Shown here: positions 12,501 to 21,432 of the stretch, piece by piece
Layout of the letters: each line of letters starts with the position of its first letter
Numbering within the stretch: position 1 is the stretch's first letter
Source: Oscarella lobularis
Lineage: Eukaryota; Porifera; Homoscleromorpha; Homosclerophorida; Oscarellidae
Length of the DNA: 64,000 nt
Direction: 5' to 3'
NCBI RefSeq assembly: GCF_947507565.1
Contig: NC_089188.1
Span: 558,001 to 622,000 of the forward strand
Position numbers and translations under genes: made by a program
Notes under the pieces: generated by a model
What the model was told of the DNA's origin: nothing
The model's input: only the letters and a program-made list of their open reading frames with translations
Database searches by the model: none

Positions 12501-12794
12501 AGCGTCTTTCATGAGATCTATTGCCTTGAACGAGACTTCATCAACGCCACACATAATCACCTAGAGAATTGAAAATCCTAGCAAAGGGCCTTAGGAGCCT
12601 GCATATGTATGACAAAGTAAGAAATACATAGACAAGGCGATGATGCATATGGGGAGTTTTTCTGTTTTCTTTTTCGTACCTTCCATATGTAGTCAATTCC
12701 GGTCTGGAATAGATTCGACGTGACGAATTTGTGCCTCTTTGCAATCAATTTATGACTGTTCTGGTTTACCAGTTTGAACGCACTATCAAAACAT
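9514..12794 (-). pseudogene. USP9X-like gene, middle part only (copy B)
   Basis: About a dozen short exons encode the helical-repeat middle of a USP9X/FAF-type deubiquitinase. In order they give GIDYIWK, VDEVSFKAIDLMKDAYTHL, CLTLLREYIAQCDGAHKGERT, a ubiquitin-like segment (VRFPLPSGRQEDLEV, GIKIDLFLNGDVVNP), LLLQIGQMGSQLNASILRD, CDQLFLMVTRCF, LLEGRLKIAKELLQFQ, GSAENGGENLVQDLVEEF and NCIPNMERLCQLQDELFYSG. Order and spacing follow vertebrate USP9X. The last exon ends at a donor (G|GTTAG, 9513-9510). The next expected exon, starting the catalytic domain (Cys box GLKNAGATCYMNS in the family), is absent. The 5' side stops at 12,84x, where a CARD-helicase fragment begins. Exons themselves look clean, so it may be transcribed, but it cannot encode an active protease. 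Gene identity is secure; pseudogene status is inferred from both truncations. Confidence 0.75.
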
Positions 12795-12840
12795 CTAACG
12801 CAAAGAACAATTTTCAATAAATATCTCTATCTCGTTACGC

Positions 12841-14272
12841 AACCAGTTGCTCAACACCCTGTGCTTTACTGACCTTGCAATTCCCTTCATTATCTATCTC
12901 TTCCACTTTCAGGTAGACACCTATTAATTTCGAGGCGGCCTTTCATGAAACGACGCCCATTCCCGAATCTAAAACCGCTTCAAAGTCAAAACAATAGTCT
13001 GAACTGCCATCATCTTCACCGAGAGCAATTACGTCAGTATCGAAATCACGCATTTGTGAACGAAGATTTGTACCAGCAAACAAGCCAAAAATTCGGCCAC
13101 CTTTGTTAGTTTCCTCATCATATTCGGATAAACGAACATTTTGTCCTGAAACTGATTCGGATCCGTCAATATAAACCAGGCTTTCAACAGAAGATGCCAC
13201 TACATTGTTACTTCCTTTCTGAACACCTACACAACACTCGCCATTTATAGTTGAGAGGCGAACGGCACAGCCTTTCTGAAACTGCTCTAAAATCAATTCT
13301 GCCCAATGAACGACATGTACTTCCTTTCTCGTTTTAGAGCCAATATCTTGATAATATACTTGAGGAATCCGAGAATTGATTGTGAGTAAATTAAACGGCG
13401 TCGCCGATACTTGAAGAACGACAACGTCCTTATGTTTGCCCCAGGTATTAACAAACTCATTGAAAGCTTTTTGGGTTTTTTTCGCCGCAAGATTGCCGTC
13501 CTCAACCTCTTTAGCTTTGACGGTACCCCAGTGGCTTTCATCAGCTATAACAAGAAAAAGAGTTCTACCTGAGTCTGATTTCTCTCTCTCAGCTTCCATC
13601 ACTTTATCACGAAACTCCTTCACTGAGTCTTTTTCCTCATCGGCAAGTTGATACTTTAAAATTCGCTTTTTACCATAACGTCTTCTATCCTCTTCATTAA
13701 GAGAAAGAGGAACAATTCCAGCTTTAGGAAGAAGTAGACGTTCAAGCGTTTGATTCCGTAAAGAATTAAATTTTGCCGTGAAAATAAGGAAATCGAATTT
13801 GCTATAGACATCAGATATGTTTTTCATACTATTGTAATGGGCTTTCAGAATTCTTTTTAGCCGGCCAAACAACACGCCTGCCATAAGCTTCTGGTCAGGG
13901 TAGTAAATAGGTTGACTCTAATAAGTTAAGCTGTGAGATACGAGATGGAGAAATGTCCATTTTCTTACTCCAAGAACTCTCTCCTCCGAAGAGAGTAGGA
14001 TGACGTAAGCATTTTCACAGCCTGGCGTATTCTCTAAAATCCTTCGAAAGACAAGGTAATCCTCCTTTCGGCGGCTCACGAGAGACCGTAGGAGTTTGCG
14101 GCTCTTCTCTGCAGGAGTAAGGCATCGTTTTATGTCTTCACATTCAGCTTTAGTAATCAATTTTTCAACCAAAAGTTCGTCAAGAATGAGAGAAGGAATT
14201 AAAGCTTCAGAAAGTTCGTCAAAAACATGACCAGGAAGGACCACTTCATCCCAAGGGTAAGAAATATCTGAA
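12841..14272 (-). pseudogene. CARD-helicase gene, 5' fragment (copy 2)
   Basis: A near-identical copy of the first two coding exons of the gene at 49.0-54.2 kb. The first exon (from about 14,268) encodes a CARD (LILDELLVEKLITKAECEDI ... LLRSLVSRRKEDYLVFRRIL). A 54-base intron follows (donor GGA|GTAAGA, acceptor TTATTAG). The second exon begins SQPIYYPDQKLMAGVLFGRL and includes FLIFTAKFNSLRNQTLERL (motif Ia-like), LVIADESHW (motif II, DESH) and VLQVSATPFNLL (motif III). Homology stops at about 12,841, inside the sequence after the TGA at 12,943, and USP9X copy B begins there. The 3' two thirds (motif VI, Walker A, glycosyltransferase) are missing. No initiator ATG is visible in frame; both copies open just after a possible acceptor ATTCAG. 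Confidence 0.8.
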
Positions 14273-14735
14273 TAACGTCTATGTATGAGTCACGAGTACT
14301 AAGATTTCGTACGAGACAAACCGCAGCCTGTTGCCATATAGAAACGGATAAAGAGTCGTATGGAGAAGTAGATCAACGGCAACGCCCTTATTGCAACGAG
14401 CATGCGCTTTTCACAGGTTTCATTTTCATCATTCGACCATGGCGTGGGATGCCACTTCAAATTAAGTTCATCGTTCTGCATTAGTACTTCTCCCTCACTC
14501 TGAAACGCTTTATAAACCGTATGAGTACTTACGTACAATTGGGGCGTAAAGTCGCTTTTCTTCGTTGCACTTAATTTTTATTTGAAATCGCGAAAGATCG
14601 AGCGTACATCGTGCGAACTTCAGCGGCGAGGTGCGAAAGCGCGTTTGGTGAAACAGCTGATCGATTGATGAACGACCAATAGGATCGCAGGAACGAGTTT
14701 GGCGCGTGCCATTGATGTAAAGAAGCCGTACCCTC
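14273..14735. repeat. Segmental-duplication block R (empty-site flank)
   Basis: Starts TAACGTCTATGTATGAGTCACG and matches 62,107-62,580 almost base for base. At this locus it directly follows the CARD exon flank. At the other locus two Helitrons separate the two pieces. It therefore records the pre-insertion arrangement. No gene is recognised in it. Confidence 0.8.
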
Positions 14736-15560
14736 CATGGGTAGTCAATTCCCCTGATGAATAGATTCGACGTGACGAATTAGTGCCCCCTTGCGATTAA
14801 TTTCTGACATGTCCGGTTAACCAGTTTGAACGCACGATCATAATATCTAACGAAAAAACAACTGTCAATAAATTTCTTTATCTCGCCAAGCCACGGACTT
14901 CATCAGTCAACAGAGCGAGATCTAAATTCATCACGTGATCTTCAAAGATCTGCATCCAAATCGGGATCTTCTTCCATAACCTTAGGACGATCATTCATGA
15001 AGACTGACAACCAAGGAAAACGACAAAAAAGACAAGCAAACCTTTGAGAACCATTTGAAACGGGCCTCCCTATCGTAGGGAAACACGGCTTTCCTAGCCA
15101 AACAAGTCCAAATCTAAAAAGGACTTGAACGCAAAGTTTTCTCAATTTATACAATTATTACATTGATTGCGTGGTTTACAGAAAGATACAGCTTCCCATC
15201 TTTGAATAAAGAATTTACTGAAAGAAGCCAGGAAACATTTTTTTTCTGCGCCTGCCTGAGAAACGTCAGTCACCTGATGTTCGTCATATATTCTACCGTC
15301 GAGCACTACGTTCTCAGAAGTTGCGCTAAGAATTACTGCAGCATGAAAAAGAAATTTTCGCTTACTTCAAATTTTCAAATACTCGACCTCACCTGCGACA
15401 TAAATCATGCAGCATTCCAAATTGGTGATCAGTAGTTCAATCAGACTTGATCGGGCGGGTAAAAGCTGAATCACGTCGTGCCTATAGTAGCAACTTGATA
15501 GAAAGGTCAGTGGACGAGCTATGAGGTGCCTAATCCCCGTCATCATCAATTTGCACATAA
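14736..15560 (-). pseudogene. USP9X-like fragment C
   Basis: Exons homologous to the USP9X region just N-terminal to copy B. One reads AVFPYDREARFKWFSK, another EEDPDLDADL, then [13 protein letters not shown] in another frame. Compared with copy A (36.5-36.7 kb) it lacks the bases for the PPGYKQF stretch, which puts a TGA after DLDADL. The exon matching FKLVN is also diverged. A broken partial copy. Confidence 0.7.
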
Positions 15561-15593
15561 ATAAAAAGAAATTTTCCTGACACCTCGATATAC

Positions 15594-15850
15594 ATGTTGA
15601 AAATATTTCGCATCATATCCAAGATCAAGTCGAAAATCTACGATGAAATTGAAGTCATGCTGAATACACTAAAGCACAGCTTACTGCTGCCCGTCGAGCT
15701 ACTCTCTGGCATTCAATGCCTTGGGAAACCATTTGTGTATAAGAAATTTAGTGTCAAGGCTTTCCTGACATCGTTTCTTACGCTTTGTCGCCCCATTTTG
15801 CGCCATTGCGTTATATAAACAAGTTGAAAAGCTATCTAGCAATGAGAGAA
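15594..15850 (+). repeat. Degenerate gene-fragment repeat, copy 2
   Basis: The longest plus-strand copy of the fragment also seen at 6.6 kb and 39.9-40.2 kb: KSKIYDEIEVML, LKHSLLLPVELLSGIQCLGK, then LTLCRPILRHCVI. It is an unknown coding exon or TE piece. It sits next to USP9X fragment C, as copy 3 sits next to USP9X copy A, so it was probably carried by the same duplications. Confidence 0.5.
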
Positions 15851-15949
15851 TCACATGAAAGAGGCGCGCTTTGAAGACAGAAGCTATCTGACCAGCCAAT
15901 GACAGGGAAAAGTCGAATACATTCTGTCGACCTCCATCTTGAATCTTAG

Positions 15950-16510
15950 CGGGAGTTAGCGCGCTCGTCTCGATTCTCTTCTCTCGACTGTTCGATTTTG
16001 ATGCATTCTGGGCGATCGATTACGTCTTCGTGACCAAAGATAGATTGAAATGGACTGAAATCGTTGCTCAAACCCCTCGGACAGTGCGTCCACGCATTGG
16101 AAGCGAAACCACGGCGAAACGCAGGTGAGCGAACGCGTTTCTCTTTATTCCCACAAGCAAATTCAACGTACATTTACTCGTTGTATCGACTGCGACTTCC
16201 AAAAATCAAATTTCGCGAAGCTACAGCTCGATATCGTGAATCCTCTATTTCGCTAAGATTCGATCGAGTTCGCCGCTTTATTTTCGAAAAGCGAACTCGA
16301 TCGAATGCGTTTGAACGTTTTTAGTCGCGCTTTGTCGCGTTTTCTTCTCGTTTTCGTCGCGTTTCGTCAACGTGAACGAAAACGTAGCCGTCACATCCGG
16401 CTATACCATGCACTCGTGCACGTGGTTCGTCTCTTGTTTCCCTCCTTCTTTTGGGACAAACGCTGCAGGCGCGTGATCACTCCAATTATTACCATTTTTG
16501 GTTTCGCGTA
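15950..16510. repeat. Dispersed repeat, inverted copies at 24.6-25.0 and 39.7-39.9 kb
   Basis: Contains CGACTGTTCGATTTTGATGC, CGGACAGTGCGTCCACGCAT and GTCACATCCGGCTATACCAT. Reverse-complement matches lie at 24,590-24,990 (including ATGGTATATAGCCGGATGTG) and at 39,740-39,880. It lies immediately upstream of the CARD-Kelch gene here, and upstream of the USP9X copy A start at 39.6 kb. Confidence 0.6.
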
Positions 16511-16572
16511 GAGGTGCCAAAACAACGCTGTCTCTCGTGACATCGTTGCGGTTAATTACGCACACCCATCAT

Positions 16573-16620
16573 CCAATCAGCAAAGAGTCCGCGTCATCGT
16601 TCGTGCACGAGCTACATAAA
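16573..16620 (+). promoter_or_regulatory. CCAAT box and TATA-like element
   Basis: CCAAT within ATCCAATCAGC (16,573-16,577) and a TATA-like TACATAAA at 16,613-16,620 stand 79-126 bases before the ATG of the CARD-Kelch gene at 16,699. The spacing suits an RNA polymerase II core promoter. This is a motif-level call only. Confidence 0.35.
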
Positions 16621-16698
16621 GTCACCCCGTCCCCAAAGTCCCCACTTTTGTTTATCTCGCTTTGACATCGCTTCGTTCGTTCTTCTGCTCTCTTTGAA

Positions 16699-18039
16699 AT
16701 GGATCAGAGATGGAAAACGCGTGTGCATTCGATTCTACATGATCTGATTGAAATTCTGATGCCTCTCACTTTCCTCAGTCGTCTTCTCGCCGAAGAACTC
16801 ATCACTGCTCAAGAATATGAACGGCTCTCTCTTGATTCCATTGATGACCAGAAAAGATCGGGTACACTTCTTGTTTCGATTTTGCCGAAAAGAGGCCCCA
16901 CTTCGTTTGACCGATTTTTGAATGTTTTGAGAAAAACTAAAGGACAGGAACACGTCGCACAGATGATTGAGGAAAATGAACGCTATGACTCTACGGGACT
17001 TTCTTTGAAAAGTGAAGAAAAAATCAAGGAATTGGAAAGAGAATTAAAGAAAGAGAGAGAAGAGAAAAACAAGGAGATAAAAGAGAAAGAAGAGACGAAA
17101 AAGGAATTGAAGAAAGAGAAACGAGAGAAAATGAAGGAGAGAGTGACAAACATCAGTCTAAGAACTAAGGTGGACGTGATTTTGTCTTAAAGAAATCGAT
17201 TTAAGGGTTTTTTAATTAGTTACATTTAGATTGGACCTTCGATGAGAAGTCCACATCTCAAATGGGAGACAAGCATACCAAACATGCCTATTGATTGTGC
17301 GCCATATGGACGTGTGGCTGAAATCAATGGGATGCTACATGTTGGTCAAGGGAAAAGAATGTTTCAGTTGAAGAAGGGAGCGTGGGAGGGAGAGAAGCAT
17401 CGTCTGCCGGGTATTCAATTCATATGGAGTGTATTTGAATGTGAAGGAAAAGGATATGTCATGGATATCAGTGACAGGTATCGATGCGCGAGGATTTATG
17501 AATGGAAAAGTGAAAAGAGAGATTTGGAATTATTAACTAAAATACCACGTGAACATCAGCTCGCTGGGAGATCAGTAATTGGCCACAATGGAAAAATTTA
17601 TCTTGTGGGAGGGTGGAGGAGTGATCGAGTAGATTGTTTTAATAAGGAAAAATGGGGGCCAATAAAGAAAATGAAGAATATACGGTGGGAGTGTTCATTG
17701 GCTGTGATTGATGATAAAATGTTTGTTGGAGGAGGGGGATGGGGAATGGGGAATTCAGTTGAATGTTTTTCAATGCAAAAACAAGAGTGGATTGATGTCA
17801 AGCCAACTACAAAGAATTGGTGCGAATTGGCATCATGGAATGGAAAACTCGTCGCAACAGGAGGAAGGGGAAGTAGCAAATGTGTTGAAATGTATGATGA
17901 ATTGTCTGGGGATTGGCTTCCATTGCCATCAATGAATGAGGGAAGGTACGCACATGGTACATGCACAACAAAAGAAAATCAATTAATAGTAGTGGGAGGA
18001 TCGGATGCTCTAAACTCAGTTGAATGCTTAAAAATATAA
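16699..18039 (+). CDS. CARD-coiled coil-Kelch protein
   Basis: Two exons, 16,699-17,169 and 17,230-18,039, joined by a 60-base intron (AAG|GTGGAC ... ACATTTAG|ATTGG) that keeps the frame; about 426 residues. Residues about 15-95 form a CARD (LTFLSRLLAEELITAQEYERL, then LLVSILPKRGPTSFDRFL and LRKTKGQEHV), a death-fold module for CARD-CARD adaptor binding. Residues about 105-155 are a Lys/Glu-rich coiled coil. The second exon is a Kelch beta-propeller: repeats carry GKIYLVGGW, KMFVGGGG, GKLVATGG and NQLIVVGGSDALNSVE, about five to six blades. A polyadenylation signal AATAAA lies at 18,057-18,062. By analogy it is a cytoplasmic adaptor or sensor in which the propeller binds a ligand and the CARD recruits a partner. 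The function is inferred. The downstream paralogue is dead. Confidence 0.85.
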
Positions 18040-18062
18040 ATTTGTTTTCGGGTCCCAATAAA

Positions 18063-19330
18063 AATCTGTCGAATGCTCACCGTTCAATTCCGAGTCTCTC
18101 TAACGATAAAAAAAAGACGTACACTTCCACGTCGCTTCAGATGACTTTCTCAGGTTCTTTTTACATGCTCTATAAGATAAATCGCCGGCGAAAGAAAAAA
18201 ATTATAATTTCTCGGACGAGGAGAAACTCGAATACTGGGCATACGTATACCTTGGCTGAATTCCCGTTCACAAGCTAACAAAAATTCATATACTTCACTT
18301 TCCTGTCTTTCTAAGAAGAACTTTTTTCAGAAAATTTGATTTTTTGAATCGAAGCGATCTCTGCTTATTTCGTTGTCAATTCGACGTAATTTGACGCTCC
18401 GATGGAGAAAACGGCGTTAGGAAACCCTTACACAAAACGAATCAGGCTCACACGAGCAAACTTTACCTTCTAGCAGTCCGCAACAGCTCCATAGCTGAAA
18501 CGAAACTCTTCCACTGTTTCCCCGTGAAGCAATGTTAGAGTCACTCACACTGCTTTCAATTTAGTTTTGCGACACCTCTTTATGCAGGATCGTGCTCACG
18601 ATCCTCTCGTCTCTAACGCTACGTCTACATAACATTCTCTAAAAGAAACCAGAATTTCAATATGTGACGAAAGAAAAAAACAATAGAGAAAATTTTTTCC
18701 GTTTGTGACCGAGAGCCGACGGTCAAACTGAAGTAAAAATGTTATTAATAATTACGATTACCAGTGGAGAGAACGTTTTAAAAATTGTCAAGAAAACACA
18801 TCTTTTGTCAAATGTTGCTTGAATGGCCCTTGGATTGAAATCGGAAGAGCTCATCTGGCAAAGGAGCTCGTGCACATGTGACCTAGCCTGCAACAAAATA
18901 ATATTAGCATCTCAATTTATTATATCAAACGAATGCTCTCTACTTTGTCTTTGTTTTCTTGTCGATGAATAGCACTCATCTACCATAGTTAACGTTTGCT
19001 CAATAATAAAACATGCATATAATGGTAATGTCAATTTTACAAAAGTGAAATCAAATGGAGAACATGAATTAACTTTGACCTTGATCAAAAAATCGCGACG
19101 ACCAATCTAAGACTCAAATGAAATGAAAAAAAAAGATTTCGTTACGATTGACCTGACGAAACAATAAAATTGACCTCCAAAAACATAATATTTTCCTGTG
19201 TGTACAAATGTTGATCTCGTGCCCTCGAAAGGGGACTCCCCGAACCAACTCGATCCCATTCTCATTTAGTGCGCAATTCCCCGCGCATCTGTCCATTGCT
19301 GCGCTCGCCGCAAAAGAGAGAAGAGAGAAG
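18063..19330. other. Spacer between the two CARD-Kelch copies
   Basis: AT-rich spacer of about 1.3 kb with no recognisable gene, RNA or repeat. The CARD-Kelch promoter was not obviously copied with the pseudogene. Confidence 0.4.
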
Positions 19331-19338
19331 CGCCTGCG

Positions 19339-20700
19339 ATGGACAAACGTTTGATGGAGAAATCGCGTCCACGACACGACGATCTTCCGTCGATCGTCGA
19401 AGTGTTCGATCCCATGTCCGTTCTAGATCGTCTTCTCGCCGAGCGACTCGTCTCTCGAGAGCAATACGCAATCAGTGGCGTATCTAGGATTTTCTGTTGG
19501 TCGGGACAGAATGCGGGGGTCCGGGGGCAGAGCCCCAGAAAAATTTTGAGTGGGCGGGGTCATTACGTTGATTTTTCTTTACAGAAATACTCTACACGAA
19601 TCATTGCAAAAGCATTTTTTCTTACTAACCCTAACCCTAAGAAACTACACTAACTAGTAAACCAATCAATTTCTCTCTTACAAAGAAAAGGAAAACAAGT
19701 TTTTTTGGTAGGGCCACAGAAATTTTGGTAGGGCCTGGCCCGACCTGGCCCACCCTTAGCGACGCCACTGTACGCAATGCTGCGCGATTCGTCCAAGACG
19801 AACGAAGACAAATCGCGCATGCTCCTTGTCGACATTTTGCCGCGAAAAGGTGATCGAGACGGCCTTCGACGAGTTTGTCGACATTCTACGAGAAACGGAA
19901 CGACAAGAGCATGTTGTGCGGCAGTTATTGGAGCCAGAAAAGAGAACTACTACTCGGGAATGTGCTTAATTCGATGTGATCTGACTCAACAGATTCTATT
20001 TGTAGAACATGAAAGTGATAGACTTGCGATTGAGAAAGTGAAAAAATTGAAGGGAGATCTTTGCTCGCGCCGAAATGACTGTTCTCGGATTGAGAACTAA
20101 GGTTATTGAATTGGGTTGATAGAAATGTGATTGACAGTTACATATACTTAGATTGGACCTTCGATGGGAAATCCCAGTCTCAAATGGGAAACAAACGAAC
20201 CAAATCTGCCCATTGATTGTTGTTATCCATGTGGACGTGTAACTGAAATCAATGGAATTCTACATGTTGGTTGGGAGGACAGAATGCTTCAGTTTAAGAA
20301 GGGAGCATGGGAGGGAGAGAAGCATCATTTGCCGGGGATTCAAATAATATGGAGTGTCTTTGAATGTGAAGGAAAAGGATATGTCATAAATATGAATGAC
20401 ACGTATCGATGTACGAGTATTTATGAATGGAAAAGTGAAACGAGTGATTTGGATTTAATAAGTAAAATACCAGACAAATATCAACTTGATTTCAGATCAT
20501 CAATTGGACGCAATGGAAACATTTATCTTGTGGGAGGGAGAGGGAGTGATCGTGTTGATTGTTTTCATATTAATAATGGAAAATGGGAAACGATAAAGAA
20601 AATGAAGAATAAACGGCATGAGTGTTCATTGGCTGTCACTGATGATAAAATTTTTGTTGGAGGAGGAAGATGGGTAATAAGCATCGCTAAGCAATCCAAT
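19339..20700 (+). pseudogene. CARD-Kelch pseudogene with MITE insertion
   Basis: Paralogue of the gene at 16.7 kb. It starts with ATG at 19,339; the CARD begins VLDRLLAERLVSREQYA and is then interrupted by the element at 19,473-19,770. After it the frame resumes (LRDSSKTNEDKSRMLLVDIL). About 50 bases later, at PRKG (near 19,850), one extra base shifts the frame; the shifted frame reads AFDEFVDILRETERQEHV and stops at 19,967-19,969. The coiled-coil part is eroded. The intron position is conserved (ACTAAG|GTTATT ... ACTTAG|ATTGG). The Kelch exon (20,152 on) remains open through IYLVGGRGSDRVDCF but breaks off at KIFVGGGRW near 20,672, where unrelated sequence begins, losing about two blades. Confidence 0.85.
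19473..19770. mobile_element. hAT-type MITE
   Basis: A 298-base insertion with inverted ends CAGTGGCGT and ACGCCACTG. It is flanked by a perfect 8-bp duplication TACGCAAT (19,465-19,472 and 19,771-19,778). Eight-base duplications and CAG-type ends are hallmarks of hAT transposons; no transposase fits in 298 bases. It is inserted inside the CARD coding exon. It contains CTAACCCTAACCCTAA, which is too short to be telomeric. Confidence 0.9.
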
Positions 20701-20719
20701 CGAGCAGCTATTACGTAGA

Positions 20720-21430
20720 TCTAAGAGGACGTTTCTAAACAGATAAATATTCACTGGTATTTTACCTTGAAAAGAAGATGAAATAAGTATGCTTACGTAA
20801 TTCAATACCATGACATTAAAAAGGGCAGAAAAGCTCCACTGTTGATTCATAAATAAAACCGTGAGCTACATCTAGCTTATGGTTATCTATCTAACTTGGC
20901 CAAGTCTTCCCGAGTTTTACCAGAGTCCAATAATGCTATACTAATTTGGAGGAGGAGTAACATCGAAATGCAGAGTTTTATGTCTATAGACTAGGTCCCT
21001 AAAGCTACGTACGTAATGGGTGAGGGGAGGGGAACAAATAGGGGTGAGGGAGTGGGAACTATACCATTAATTCGGGGCTCATCGCAAAACTTTTCGAAAT
21101 TTAGAATAGCGGTAAATTCGTTTGCTGAAGGACTCACAACGTCGTTGGTGATGTAAACCCTGCAGATCATGATTTTCTAGACTCACACCTAGATCAGGCC
21201 AGATCGATCTAGGTATGAGTTTAATTTAGGAGAAAGATCGTTCCAAACCTGTTTGTTGCTTGAATGGGAGGTCGACCAGTCAAAGAATTACCTGCATAGA
21301 AACGGCAAAAAAACATTTATACCTATAAGCAACAGAATTCCAAACGCAGCGCACAACAAATTGACAACAAACGACAAAGCCAAAGGGCTCAGTAGTAAGC
21401 GAATATTGAGCACGTTCAATAAGTCGCCCG
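20720..21430. other. Intergenic stretch with one hairpin
   Basis: No gene recognised. Arms at 21,181-21,195 and 21,206-21,220 (ACTCACACCTAGATC against GATCTAGGTATGAGT) form a 15-bp stem with one mismatch and a 10-base loop. It lies just past the 3' end of the protease gene. A role is not evident. Confidence 0.35.
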
Positions 21431-21432
21431 TC

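Noticed and set aside
9514-12794. Active USP9X deubiquitinase
   Set aside because: No exon with the catalytic Cys or His boxes exists between 9,514 and the window start on this strand.
19620-19645. CTAACCCTAACCCTAA as interstitial telomere
   Set aside because: Only two repeats, located inside the hAT MITE.
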